Numbered from the stretch's first letter, positions 1-8,598 are shown. The stretch: 64,000 nt of DNA from RGIG8244 sp045639325 (GCA_045639325.1 JAZUCU010000038.1:62001-126000), one strand, 5' to 3'. Made by a program: numbers and translations. The notes: generated by a model from the sequence alone, not told the origin.

Positions 1-207
1 GATGGATTCGTTACGGGAGAGATGATAGCCGTAGCAATCCTCGTTATAATTTCTGTGAAACCCCGCATGGGTTACCGCGGCGACGGAGCAGGGCGGGCAG
101 GATGGCGGAATCAGGCATTCTGTATTTTCGGGATTCTGCCCCATAACACAGAGTTTCTGCGTTTTTTTTGCAGAGATAACTGCCTGCTGATTTGTACCCT
201 GATTCAC
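1..207 (-). CDS. PP2C-type protein phosphatase, N-terminal fragment
   Basis: This is the start of a gene that continues past the left edge; 69 codons are open without a stop. The GTG start at 207 has AAGGAG (complement of 217-222) nine bases before it. Near residues 44-56 the translation reads VTHAGFHRNYNED, which matches the first conserved motif of PP2C Ser/Thr phosphatases (a glycine, then R-x-x-NED, where the Asp binds metal). The preceding ~40 residues are polar and not recognised. Family members remove phosphate from proteins phosphorylated by Hanks-type kinases, one of which is encoded at 40276-41550. The assignment rests on one motif in a fragment, so it is tentative. Confidence 0.5.
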   Translation of the reverse strand, partial: MNQGTNQQAVISAKKTQKLCVMGQNPENTECLIPPSCPPCSVAAVTHAGFHRNYNEDCYGYHLSRNESI

Positions 208-252
208 GATGCCGTACTCCTTGCTGACCGGTTGTTGTTGATACTGTATCTA

Positions 253-1266
253 TTATAATTCCGTTTTGGGCGGATTGCAAGTTTTTTCCACTTTTTTTCG
301 GAAAAAAGAATCGTAAAAAACAAATATCCCGCCGCTGAATGAGACCAGAAGGAAGATTCCTGTATAAACCAGCGGAATGATCCCTGCTGCATTTTCCGGA
401 AATCCACAGCCGGTTAGAAAGGACGTCGTCACAAAGTCGCGGGTCCCGATCCCGCCCTGTGTCAACGGAATTGCAGAAACCGCATTGCTCAGATTGGCTG
501 CGCAGAACAGCATTTTCCAACTGGGCATTGTGCCGGTGACGCCATACGCTGCCAGCCAGAGGCATTGACCGAGAAACGGGAAAAAGATCAGAACAGTCGC
601 GACCGTCCACCCCAGAAGCCGTTTCCAATGACTGCGATAGAGAGCCATGGCTTCTGCCGCCTGATGGAACGAACCTTTTGTGTATTTATCGAGAAAGTCG
701 GAAATCTTTTTGATGAACGATATTTTGTACAGAATGTCGTGGAAAAAGAGACAGAATGCGGCACAGATTGCACCGAAACATGCCAGTACAAGGGTGTAAA
801 TAAAATATTTTGTTTTTTCCGGGAAAGCCTGAATTTCCGGCAGACACCAGAGAACAGAGCCCAGACAGACAAGCATCAGTGCCGTCAAGCCGCATAACCG
901 GTCAATCAGAATGGAAAAGACTCCGGTAAACTTTTTCCCTGCCGGCGCACGTCCAGCCAGGATCCCCGCTTTGATGACATCGCCGCCAACGGCTCCGCCG
1001 GGGAGGAACAGGGTATAAAATCCGCCTTGGAGCGTAAGGGAGATGGCTTCACGGAGTGTCAAATGGATTCCGGCGCATTTCAACAGGCTGTGCCAGCGGA
1101 GTCCGGTAAGCAGATTTTGCGCAAACATGGAAAGAACCGCCAGGATCATGATCTGAAGCGGTATCTTGGTGATATCTTTGATTGCGACCCCGTTCTTATA
1201 AATGAGGTATGCAATAATGCCGCCTGCGATGACGACTTTCAGGATAAACAAAAATATTTTTTTCAT
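253..1266 (-). CDS. Flippase-like integral membrane protein (lysylphosphatidylglycerol synthase TM / UPF0104 family)
   Basis: This 337-residue protein is almost entirely hydrophobic, with about eight predicted membrane segments. The first is at residues 1-25. The characteristic family region near residues 280-300 contains LTQGGIGTRDF, a Gly-rich motif shared with the membrane domain of MprF and with AglD-like proteins. Family members are thought to move lipid-linked molecules across the inner membrane, but the substrate cannot be read from sequence. The ATG overlaps the stop of trmL (ATGA), so the two are translationally coupled and co-transcribed, although no functional link is obvious. Length is normal for the family. 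The family call is firm and the function is not. Confidence 0.75.
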   Translation of the reverse strand: MKKIFLFILKVVIAGGIIAYLIYKNGVAIKDITKIPLQIMILAVLSMFAQNLLTGLRWHSLLKCAGIHLTLREAISLTLQGGFYTLFLPGGAVGGDVIKAGILAGRAPAGKKFTGVFSILIDRLCGLTALMLVCLGSVLWCLPEIQAFPEKTKYFIYTLVLACFGAICAAFCLFFHDILYKISFIKKISDFLDKYTKGSFHQAAEAMALYRSHWKRLLGWTVATVLIFFPFLGQCLWLAAYGVTGTMPSWKMLFCAANLSNAVSAIPLTQGGIGTRDFVTTSFLTGCGFPENAAGIIPLVYTGIFLLVSFSGGIFVFYDSFFRKKVEKTCNPPKTEL

Positions 1267-1748
1267 TGGATTTCAGGTAAATCAGTTTGACATCTGCGCA
1301 AGCCTTCGTAAACGACAATTGCGGTGGAATTTGCCAGATTCAAACTGCGTTGAAAATTGCCCGGCATGGGGATGGTGTAGAATTGTTCCGGATAGGTCTG
1401 ATGGAGAAAATCAGGCAATCCATGACCTTCGCTGCCGAAAATGAGAAAACTGCCTTTTTCCATGGGGCAATCCCAATAAGATTTTTTGCCCTTGGTGGAA
1501 TAGAAATACATCTTTTTGTCACCGGCATATTTCCGGAATGATTCCCAGTCCGGATGCTTGATGCAGTCTACATGATGCCAGTAATCCATACCGGCACGGC
1601 GCAGATATTTATCTTCAAACGAAAAAGAAATTGGTTCAATCAAATGGAGTCTGCACCCGGTGCAGCATGCAATTCTGCCGATATTACCGGTATTCTGCGG
1701 GATTTCCGGAGCGACCAGAACGATTTCATAAAGTGGATATTCCAACAT
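1263..1748 (-). CDS. trmL: tRNA (cytidine(34)-2'-O)-methyltransferase
   Basis: This is a small SPOUT-class methyltransferase of 161 residues, the usual length for TrmL. TrmL methylates the ribose of the wobble nucleotide in tRNA-Leu isoacceptors using S-adenosylmethionine. Visible features are APEIPQNTGNIGR near residue 13, GSEGHGLP near 105, and the knot motif IPMPGNFQRSLNLANS near 126-141, which supplies SAM-binding and catalytic positions. TrmL acts as a dimer made of the knot domain alone, and no extra domain is present here. It is the first gene of a two-gene unit with the membrane protein downstream. Confidence 0.88.
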   Translation of the reverse strand: MLEYPLYEIVLVAPEIPQNTGNIGRIACCTGCRLHLIEPISFSFEDKYLRRAGMDYWHHVDCIKHPDWESFRKYAGDKKMYFYSTKGKKSYWDCPMEKGSFLIFGSEGHGLPDFLHQTYPEQFYTIPMPGNFQRSLNLANSTAIVVYEGLRRCQTDLPEIQ

Positions 1749-1885
1749 GTTTTCTCAAATAATCCTTTCCTGAACTTTATTATTTCTTTAAAATAGTGCA
1801 TCATTTGTATTATTTCAACTTGAAATTTCAATTTTTTATCGTAAATTAGTAAAAAATCATATTTTTCAAGAAAGGATGTCATCTC

Positions 1886-2353
1886 ATGAAAAAACTTTTC
1901 CGGCTTTTTTCCGTTTCTGCCGTATTGCTTCTTGCCGCCGGTTGCGCTTCCGGAAAACGTCACACCAGTGCTCAATATCTCCCGGCGTCAGAACGCCCCT
2001 CTGTTTTTGCACAGTTTTTCTCCGGTCATGACAACAATGCTGTGCCCATTGAAGAATTGATCCGCCACATTCTGCTGAAAACCGGAGCAACCCCTTTGTG
2101 TGATATGGAACCGGGTCCGGTTCATGCGGATAAAGGCTTCAGCGTGATGCTTGCAGGTCGACAGGTTGCGTTTTACAAGTATAACACGAAATACAAACGC
2201 ATGCGCAACAAACTGGAATACGTGGAAAAGAACAAATGTATCTACATTGTGGGGCGGAAATATTCTGCGATTGCGAATGGATCCTTTATCATGGTGGATC
2301 ATGAGTCGAATCCGAAAAAGAATCAACTGTTAAAAGTCTTCATGGAATTCTGA
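1886..2353 (+). CDS. Small lipoprotein of unknown function
   Basis: This 155-residue protein begins with a signal peptide (MKKLFRLF, then a hydrophobic core) that ends in the lipobox LLAAGC, so the mature protein should be lipid-anchored at Cys20. AAGGA lies about ten bases before the ATG. The mature part is rich in basic and polar residues. It has no domain I recognise and no transmembrane segment after the signal. It stands alone: trmL upstream is divergent and the next gene downstream is 187 bases away. A hairpin with little T-run (TCGGT/ACCGA near 2429-2446) follows it. Confidence 0.7.
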   Translation: MKKLFRLFSVSAVLLLAAGCASGKRHTSAQYLPASERPSVFAQFFSGHDNNAVPIEELIRHILLKTGATPLCDMEPGPVHADKGFSVMLAGRQVAFYKYNTKYKRMRNKLEYVEKNKCIYIVGRKYSAIANGSFIMVDHESNPKKNQLLKVFMEF

Positions 2354-2540
2354 CCGTCGATTCTTGACTGGATATAATTTTGATGAAAATTTCAGAATTT
2401 TTATTCCGGATGACTTGAAAATCGCATACATCGGTGTTATTTTACCGACTAAAAGATTATAGTTTGTACCTTATTAATTTGAACCTTTCCGGTTATGAAA
2501 AAACAGTTCGCCGGAAAATATTGAGAATGGAGTAAAAAAA

Positions 2541-3923
2541 ATGGCTGATTTTACAATCAACCCCACCAACCCGATTGGTGATCTTTCTTTTAACGTGAAT
2601 GCAGCACCTGCAAATATTCAGACACAACCTGCACCTGCACCTGCCGCCGCACCCGCTGCTCCTGCTGCAACACCTGCTGCTCCGGCTCCCGCTGGAAATC
2701 CCCAGCCCCAGGCTCAGAAACAACCCAGCATTTACGGCGAAATGCCTTCCATCCCGACGCAGGATGCTGTGGAAGGAATCAAGTTTGACTTTAATGACGG
2801 TATCCGTATCCTCTTTCCCCACAATGGTAAAGAATATCATGTGACCTTTACTGACGTTGATACCGGTATCATTCTTTACAGTGCCGACACTGTCCCCGGT
2901 GCTTATGTCACCAGCGTGAAGAAATTCTTCATCAAGTTCAAACTGATCATTCATTACAAAGGCGGCAAAGATCCGATCTTTGAACATGAATACAATGCAG
3001 AAAATCAGGAAGTTATGATTCAGCTTCCTGTCGGGACCATCGGTGACTCCATCGGTTGGTTCAGCTATGTGGAACGTTTCAAACAGAAACATAACTGCAA
3101 ACTGATTTGCGTTATGACTCCCTGGATTGCAGATGTTGTCCGTGATCAGTATCCGGATATCACATTTATCAAGCCGGAAGAAACCAAAAATTACAAGCCC
3201 TATGCCTGCTATTACATGGGCCTGTTCTTCCGCGGCAACGTGGATAATCAGCCGATCGACTTCCGTTACATCGGTTTGCACCGTACAGCCGGTTACATCC
3301 TCGGCGTTGACCCTGCAGATATTCCGCCCCGCTTCAATCTGAGTGCGCCGCGTCAGATCAAAGATAAATACGTGGTTATCGCTGCTCAGTCTTCCAGTCA
3401 GGCAAAATACTGGAACAATCCTTTCGGCTGGCGCGAAGTGATCAAGTTCCTGCACGAAAACGGTTACCGCGTGATTTGTATTGACAAGGAAGCCGTTCAT
3501 GGTACCGGTTTGAACTGGAACTACATGCCTTGGGGTGTGGAAGACTTCACAGGGGATAAACCCTTGCAGGAACGTATCGATGTGATCAAAGATGCCGACT
3601 TCTTCATCGGTCTCTCCAGTGGTCTTTCCTGGCTGGCATGGGGATGTAAAGTGCCGGTTGTCATGATTTCCGGTTTCACTCATCCGACCAATGAATTCTA
3701 TACCCCGTACCGTGTGATCAACTATCATACCTGCCACAGCTGCTGGAATGATATGCGTGAAAACTTTGACCACTTTGACTTCCTCTGGTGTCCGCGTCAT
3801 AAAGGAACGGATCGTCATTTTGAATGTACCCGCCTGATTTCTGCGGAACAGGTGATCAAGACCATCAAGAAGATCCCGACATTCCGTCCTGCCGAAGAAA
3901 AAGCTGACAAGGATCAGAAATAA
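2541..3923 (+). CDS. Autotransporter heptosyltransferase-like glycosyltransferase (BAHT / Aah-TibC type) with Pro/Ala-rich N-terminus
   Basis: This protein has 460 residues. Residues ~24-65 are an Ala/Pro/Gln-rich low-complexity segment, and the rest resembles bacterial autotransporter heptosyltransferases (strand-loop-strand O-heptosyltransferases such as TibC and Aah). Those enzymes add heptose to Ser/Thr of surface proteins in the cytoplasm. Visible support includes the GT-B C-terminal half (SSSQAKYWNNPFGWREVI near 285-305) and FFIGLSSGLSWLAWGCKVPV near 345-365. Four Cys at about 398, 401, 417 and 429 (C-x2-C-x15-C-x11-C) correspond to the iron-binding Cys of TibC. There is no signal peptide, which fits a cytosolic enzyme. 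No adhesin gene lies beside it, so its acceptor is unknown. A strong terminator follows. Confidence 0.75.
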   Translation: MADFTINPTNPIGDLSFNVNAAPANIQTQPAPAPAAAPAAPAATPAAPAPAGNPQPQAQKQPSIYGEMPSIPTQDAVEGIKFDFNDGIRILFPHNGKEYHVTFTDVDTGIILYSADTVPGAYVTSVKKFFIKFKLIIHYKGGKDPIFEHEYNAENQEVMIQLPVGTIGDSIGWFSYVERFKQKHNCKLICVMTPWIADVVRDQYPDITFIKPEETKNYKPYACYYMGLFFRGNVDNQPIDFRYIGLHRTAGYILGVDPADIPPRFNLSAPRQIKDKYVVIAAQSSSQAKYWNNPFGWREVIKFLHENGYRVICIDKEAVHGTGLNWNYMPWGVEDFTGDKPLQERIDVIKDADFFIGLSSGLSWLAWGCKVPVVMISGFTHPTNEFYTPYRVINYHTCHSCWNDMRENFDHFDFLWCPRHKGTDRHFECTRLISAEQVIKTIKKIPTFRPAEEKADKDQK

Positions 3924-3953
3924 GATTCAAAGAGTCTTAAAGTAAAAAATATG

Positions 3954-3989
3954 CGCCTTTTCTGTTTATCGCAGAAAAGGCGTTTTTTT
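3954..3989 (+). terminator. Rho-independent terminator
   Basis: An 11-bp perfect stem (CGCCTTTTCTG / CAGAAAAGGCG) with a 7-base loop is followed by seven T. It sits 30 bases after the glycosyltransferase stop and before the convergent srkA-like gene. Confidence 0.9.
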
Positions 3990-4016
3990 GCCCGGATGAT
4001 GGGGACAGGAGATGGG

Positions 4017-4985
4017 TTAACGGAGGGCTTGCAGAACCAGAGATTTCTGCTGCAGAAGATCTTCCAATTCTTTCCGCCAGAAAATTTCGCTGCCCCAGCC
4101 GGGGTATAATTCCTGAAAACGGCGGTCACCCTGCTGAATGGCACACCAGGAAAGAAAATGCATCATACGCAATGCCCGGAGCAGTTCCAGAATACGCAAG
4201 TCTTCCCGTGGAAATTCCAGAAACATTTCGTAGCCGCTGAGAAATTCATCCAGTTCGACGGTGGATTCCAGGGCGGAATTGGGCAGCAGCATCCATACAT
4301 CTTGCACCGCCGGACCATGTACCATGTCGTCAAAGTCGATGGCGGTCAGACCTTCACCGGGGCGTTCCAGCAGGTTGCCGATATGGAAGTCGCCATGAAT
4401 ACGGAAGAAGGTATCGGGTGGCGGAAACAGCTGTTCTGCCAGATCGATCAATTCTTCGCATACGGACATCAAGGCTTCTTCATATCTGGGGTGAACGGCT
4501 CCGGATTGAAAGAGTCGTTCCATGGTGTTGAAAGCGTAAGTTTCGGGCGTGAAAGTCTGCCGATGTTGCGTCTGCCGTCTCATGCCGCAAGCATGAATCC
4601 TGCCCAACAAGGCACCGGCACGCTGATAGAAATTTTCCGATTCGATTTCCGCATTACGCCCATGTTTCTGAGGAAAGACGGCAAAGGGAATGTTATCGGC
4701 AAAGTATAACGTATCGCCATTGGAAAGTTCGTAGGGCGGAACCACATTGATGCCATCCCCATCGCAATCCCAGAGAAAATCATGTTCCTCCCGGATTGCG
4801 TCAGGCGTCCACCGGTTGGGGCGGTAAAACTTCAGGACCAGCCGTTCGCCGGAGGCAGCCTGACAAAGGAACACCCGATTGACGTAACTGGGCATAGCAG
4901 ACGCCATTCCGGACATATTGCATTGGAGCGCTTCCTCTGCAAATGGGAGAAAGAAGTCGGGCGTCAGCTGGTCGAACTCGTGCAT
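4017..4985 (-). CDS. srkA: SrkA/YihE-like protein kinase (APH-fold stress-response kinase)
   Basis: This 322-residue protein is close to the length of E. coli SrkA (YihE), a cytoplasmic Ser/Thr kinase of the aminoglycoside-phosphotransferase fold linked to stress protection. The N-terminal MHEFDQLTPDF start, the lysine in RLVLKFYRP near residue 53, the catalytic loop IHGDFHIGNLL near 198-208 and the metal-binding AIDFDDMVHGP near 217-227 all fit. The gene ends after the strong terminator of the convergent neighbour and begins 9 bases after the nitroreductase gene, on the same strand. It could therefore be the last gene of the kinase-nitroreductase-srkA run. The substrate is not known. Confidence 0.8.
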   Translation of the reverse strand: MHEFDQLTPDFFLPFAEEALQCNMSGMASAMPSYVNRVFLCQAASGERLVLKFYRPNRWTPDAIREEHDFLWDCDGDGINVVPPYELSNGDTLYFADNIPFAVFPQKHGRNAEIESENFYQRAGALLGRIHACGMRRQTQHRQTFTPETYAFNTMERLFQSGAVHPRYEEALMSVCEELIDLAEQLFPPPDTFFRIHGDFHIGNLLERPGEGLTAIDFDDMVHGPAVQDVWMLLPNSALESTVELDEFLSGYEMFLEFPREDLRILELLRALRMMHFLSWCAIQQGDRRFQELYPGWGSEIFWRKELEDLLQQKSLVLQALR

Positions 4986-4994
4986 GATGGATGC

Positions 4995-5822
4995 TTATTT
5001 CAGATAAGTGATTTGGGGCAGATCGCGTTTGATGGTTCTGCGGAAGAGGTTGTCACCATATCCGAACAGCATGGCATAACCGGGCTTGTATCCGGCAGGG
5101 ATATCAAACATATCCATCAGTTCCGGCATCTGTTTGAACAACATGATCAATCTGCCGAACCAGACAGTTCCGACGCCTGCGGCATTGGCCAGCATTTCAA
5201 AATAAGAGAGTGCAATGACTGCATCCGCGGGCCCGCAGGGGGCGTTTTCTGCATGATTGACCAACAACAGATGAGGCGCGGTACGGAATACGGGATCACC
5301 GCCTTTGGAGAGGGCATCCTTCCAAGCTGCGCAGATATTTTTTGTATCCGGTTCATTCTCGAAACGGTCGAAATAACGCTTGTAAAGTTTTTCCCGGTAT
5401 TGTTCCATAATATCGCAATCGGAAATCACAGAGAATTGCAGATTGCGGTAATTGACACCGGTCGGCGGGTAACGCAAAGCATCCAGCAGGTCAGCCATCA
5501 CATCTTCATCAATATTTCTCTGCTTGAAATGGCGGATGGAACGGCGGCTTTTCACCTGATTGAGCAGTTTGCCGAATTCGGGGCCGCGCAAGGCCGGTTC
5601 GAAATCCTTTTCCGGATCCAATCCGTCGATGGAAAGGGCTGCGGAAGGGCAGACCATCATGCAATGTGCACAATGGATGCAGCGGTCTTCTCCGCCGGGG
5701 ACAACAGTGATTGCGCCCTGTTCATTTTTTGCAAGGACGTTATTGACGCATTCGCGGATACATGCGCCGCAGAGATTACATTTCTGCGTATCGACTTTCA
5801 AAGACAGATTTTCGAGATACAT
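4995..5822 (-). CDS. Nitroreductase family protein with N-terminal 2x[4Fe-4S] ferredoxin domain
   Basis: This 275-residue protein has two ferredoxin motifs at the N-terminus (CNLCGACIREC near residues 16-26 and CIHCAHCMMVCP near 48-59), followed by a flavin-binding nitroreductase domain. The nitroreductase start is visible at RRSIRHF near residue 94. Members of this fused family are FMN-dependent oxidoreductases that receive electrons through the bound clusters. They are common in anaerobes and their substrates are mostly unknown. The ribosome-binding site GGAGGAAAT lies inside the end of the upstream histidine kinase gene, so the two are coupled. All eight cluster Cys are present. Confidence 0.85.
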   Translation of the reverse strand: MYLENLSLKVDTQKCNLCGACIRECVNNVLAKNEQGAITVVPGGEDRCIHCAHCMMVCPSAALSIDGLDPEKDFEPALRGPEFGKLLNQVKSRRSIRHFKQRNIDEDVMADLLDALRYPPTGVNYRNLQFSVISDCDIMEQYREKLYKRYFDRFENEPDTKNICAAWKDALSKGGDPVFRTAPHLLLVNHAENAPCGPADAVIALSYFEMLANAAGVGTVWFGRLIMLFKQMPELMDMFDIPAGYKPGYAMLFGYGDNLFRRTIKRDLPQITYLK

Positions 5823-5824
5823 TC

Positions 5825-6694
5825 TTAATTTCCTCCATGTTTCGGGAATGTCAGGCGGATACAGCAGCCCGGAACATCATTGTCATTCGGCATGATTTTG
5901 ATGGTTCCGCCGATATTCTGCATGACAGCGGAACAAAACGGCAAGCCCAGCCCGGTTCCCCATTCTTTTGTGGTATATAATGGTGTGAAACAGTTTTGCA
6001 GAACATCCTCAGTGATTCCGCATCCATTATCCTTCATTGTGAAAACAACTTTATCATCATCGCTTTTGATACGGAATTCCAACTGGGGATCCGCCACTGT
6101 CCGGACCGCATCGACGGCATTGGAAAGGAGATGATGGAACAATAAAATGCAATCCTGCGTGGCAAACAAGACTTCCGGATCTTCCGCAGAATAATCTTTT
6201 GTGATGGTGATATGGAGTTTCTGAATCGGTTCGGATAATAATTCTTCCGCCCGTTCAATATGAGGGATGAGCTTGATCGGAACCAGAGTATATTCTTTAT
6301 CGTAGCGGGCATATTCTCTCAGTTTTGATACATAAGACTCCATCCGCAAGGTGCTTTCGGAACAGGTTTGCAGATAATCCTTTATTTCGGGATTGATACT
6401 ATCCTGCAGCGTCAGCAGATCCAGATAGCCGCACAAAACGGATAACGGCTGACGGATGTCATGGACAGCAGTCGGGATCATTTCTGCGGCGGAAGCCAGT
6501 CTGCCTGCAAGGAGAATCGTCCGCAGATTCGGTGTGTACTGTTTTGTGCAGATTTCGGTATCCGTTTTCTGTACTTCTTCTTTTTTCTGTTTTATGCATG
6601 GAACTTCTTTTTTTTTGCTCTGGAAAAAGATGTACAGCAAAGCACAGGTTTCCAGCAGCAGAAGAAACAGAAGAATAGAAGAGCCGAGAGTCAT
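5825..6694 (-). CDS. Sensor histidine kinase, orphan, single membrane anchor
   Basis: I place the start at 6694 (MTLGSS), where a hydrophobic segment follows at once; an open frame continues upstream but runs into panB and looks non-coding. The product is about 289 residues: one membrane segment (residues 4-22), a short linker, a HisKA-like dimerisation region with HDIRQPL (the phospho-acceptor His), and a HATPase domain. The ATPase domain shows the N box HHLLSNAVDAV, the G1 box DNGCGI and the G2 box GTGLGLPFC. No periplasmic sensor domain is present and no response regulator gene is adjacent, so the signal and partner are unknown. It lies between panB and the ferredoxin-nitroreductase gene. 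Confidence 0.8.
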   Translation of the reverse strand: MTLGSSILLFLLLLETCALLYIFFQSKKKEVPCIKQKKEEVQKTDTEICTKQYTPNLRTILLAGRLASAAEMIPTAVHDIRQPLSVLCGYLDLLTLQDSINPEIKDYLQTCSESTLRMESYVSKLREYARYDKEYTLVPIKLIPHIERAEELLSEPIQKLHITITKDYSAEDPEVLFATQDCILLFHHLLSNAVDAVRTVADPQLEFRIKSDDDKVVFTMKDNGCGITEDVLQNCFTPLYTTKEWGTGLGLPFCSAVMQNIGGTIKIMPNDNDVPGCCIRLTFPKHGGN

Positions 6695-6708
6695 TGTTCC
6701 GTATCCTG

Positions 6709-7506
6709 TCAGAATGATTGTTCTGAAGTGGGGAACGTACCGTTCTTGACTTCGCTGCGATACGTTGCGAAAGCATTGCTGATGGTCTGCCCGATCTGTG
6801 CATACTGCTTTGCATGTTTCGGGACAAATGTGCCGATCCCGAGCAAGTCTGTCACCACCTGAACCTGACCATCGCATCCGATACCGGCGCCGATACCGAT
6901 TGTGGGGATTTCCAGCATTTTTGAGATTTCTTCTGCCAGAGCTGCGGGAACACATTCCAATACAATGGAGAATGCACCGGCATCCTGCAGGTCAAGTGCC
7001 AGCTGTTTCAATTCGGTGGCTGCTTCCGCTTCACGTCCGGCAACACGGTATCCGCCGGCTGTTTTAACGTGCTGGGGGAGCAGACCGATGTGTGCCATAA
7101 CGGGAATCCCGGCATCCACCATGCGGCGGATCAGGGGGACGGTGGAGCGGCTGGATTCCAATTTCACGCAGTCGCTGCCCGTTTCCCGGAGACAGCGTCC
7201 CGCATTGCGGATGGCATCATCATCGCCGCAATGATAAGAGAGGAACGGCATATCGCAGACAAGGAACATATCGGGTGCGCCGCGGCGGACCATTTTTCCG
7301 TGATGAATCATATCTTCGACGGTGACGGGGACGGTATCGCTGTAGCCCATGACAGTGGGGCCGACGGAGTCGCCGATGAGGAGCAAATCGATATCAGCTG
7401 CCTGTGCCATAGCGGATGTTAAGGCATCATAAGCTGTGAGCATGACGATTTTTTCGCCATCCATTTTCATTTTTCTGAAAGTGCGGACTGTTTTTTTCTT
7501 ACCCAT
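6709..7506 (-). CDS. panB: 3-methyl-2-oxobutanoate hydroxymethyltransferase
   Basis: PanB makes ketopantoate from alpha-ketoisovalerate and methylene-tetrahydrofolate, the first step of pantothenate and coenzyme A synthesis. At 265 residues it has the normal length. Motifs include the N-terminal MLTAYDALTS (residues ~22-31), LLIGDSVG with the Mg-binding Asp near 47, VKLESS near 114, PVMAHIGLLPQ near 133-143, and the catalytic-Glu region LECVPA near 179 followed by TIGIGAG. AAGGAG lies about 11 bases before the ATG. No panC or panD is in the window. The histidine kinase gene follows after 14 bases. Confidence 0.95.
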   Translation of the reverse strand: MGKKKTVRTFRKMKMDGEKIVMLTAYDALTSAMAQAADIDLLLIGDSVGPTVMGYSDTVPVTVEDMIHHGKMVRRGAPDMFLVCDMPFLSYHCGDDDAIRNAGRCLRETGSDCVKLESSRSTVPLIRRMVDAGIPVMAHIGLLPQHVKTAGGYRVAGREAEAATELKQLALDLQDAGAFSIVLECVPAALAEEISKMLEIPTIGIGAGIGCDGQVQVVTDLLGIGTFVPKHAKQYAQIGQTISNAFATYRSEVKNGTFPTSEQSF

Positions 7507-7644
7507 GATAAATTACTCCTTGGATGAGTTCAGTTATTCTCTGTCTATAAGATACCACACAAACTGCATTCCGTCAATCCCAAATGCAGTTTTTCTTCCT
7601 TTTTTTTGCAGAAAAAACTTGCGGAATGTTGTCAGGATGATTTT

Positions 7645-8200
7645 TTAATTCAGCATACGTATGATTTTCGGCAGTTCTGAAATCGAATCGATTGAAAATT
7701 TTGCTGATTCCGGGATTCTGCAGAAATGGAGCTGATTGTTGATCTTTTTTGCAAAAACAGATTGTATTTCCGCTCTGACCGACCGTTCTGATACCTCCGA
7801 TAAATGGGGGTTGTTGAATACCTGACTGATTGTGTCAATGCGCCCGATATAGTGAACGGTCCGTTTTCAATCGAGTTTGAAAATCAGGAGGCAAGCCCAT
7901 ATCAAATTGAGAAGCTGGTCCGTTATTAAACCAGTCTTCCGGCAGATTTATGATTTTTCCCACTTTGGCTGCTGCTGCGACCAGATATTCAGGAAGTGGC
8001 TCAGATATTTTCAAAATTTCAGATTTCATCAATGCTATGACATCAATATCTTGTGTTGTTCCGGGAACAAGACCTGTAGCAATTAAGGCAGATCCGCCGC
8101 AGACAACGATTTCCCCTTCCGGAGAATCCTGTAATATCAATTGTTCATTCAGCAGATGCAATGCGGTGTTGATTTTTGATAAATCAATTGGTTTTGTCAT
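7645..8200 (-). pseudogene. Frameshifted DUF6036/nucleotidyltransferase-like gene
   Basis: The first 111 or so residues carry the nucleotidyltransferase-like pattern VVCGGSALIATGL...TQDIDVIAL near residues 32-57, typical of the DUF6036 family (related to AbiEii/MenT-type antitoxin-toxin folds). The frame then reads into a stop. Reading from the neighbouring frame after the T4 tract at 7864-7867 (A4 on the coding strand) gives RTVHYIGRIDTIS, which fits the expected family continuation. One extra A therefore breaks the gene. The restored frame continues to a stop at 7645-7647, but its last 45 residues do not resemble the family, so the 3' end may also be decayed. A homopolymer sequencing error is the other explanation for the shift. 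Confidence 0.55.
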
Positions 8201-8311
8201 GTTAAAAAACCTTATTCAATATTAGTTTTTCTTAATATATACCCGGCTTGTCCTGTTTTTAAGTGTCATTTTGAAAAATATACAAATATCTCATTTTTTT
8301 CTTTATTTTTC

Positions 8312-8450
8312 TTGACTCACGGGAAATGGATGCTATTTATACTGCATGAGGCAGATTCAAAAGTCTTCTAAAACGCATAATCGGATCAATACAGTTCAAT
8401 CGAAAAATAAGCTCTCCTGCCGTCCTGCAAGAGGGCTTGTTTTTTTGCTA
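8312..8450 (+). ncRNA. Candidate small RNA with terminator
   Basis: The 398-base gap between the pseudogene and lacI contains no open frame of note. At 8409-8447 an 8-bp stem (AAGCTCTC / GAGGGCTT, one G:U pair) is followed by seven T, a plus-strand terminator with no gene ending before it. About 95 bases upstream, TTGACT (8312) and TATACT lie 20 bases apart, or TTGACT and ATTTAT 17 apart, which is promoter-like. Together these suggest a transcript of roughly 100 nt. No known RNA family was recognised. Confidence 0.3.
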
Positions 8451-8574
8451 TGATTTGGAATTTTTAATCTTAATTTGTGAAAAATGTTGGATAAATGTGA
8501 TTTTTTTTCAGAAATAATTGGATGCCGGACTTGTTTTTTTCAAAATTATGGATATATTATCAGGTAGTTGCTTA

Positions 8575-8588
8575 ACTTGTTAACCAAA
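8575..8588. promoter_or_regulatory. Palindromic operator candidate before lacI-type gene
   Basis: TTAAC-TT-GTTAA, a short perfect inverted repeat, lies just before the lacI-type start codon. LacI-family operators are short palindromes of this size and the regulators often repress themselves, so it may be the binding site. This is inference from position and symmetry only. Confidence 0.3.
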
Positions 8589-8598
8589 AGGTTCTGTT

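Noticed and set aside
22..258. 78-codon plus-strand frame at the left edge
   Set aside because: It has no ribosome-binding site, and it lies opposite the better-supported PP2C start on the minus strand.
2493..3818. 441-codon minus-strand frame opposite the glycosyltransferase
   Set aside because: Composition is not protein-like, and it has Ser/Cys-rich repeats caused by the complementary Ala/Pro codons.
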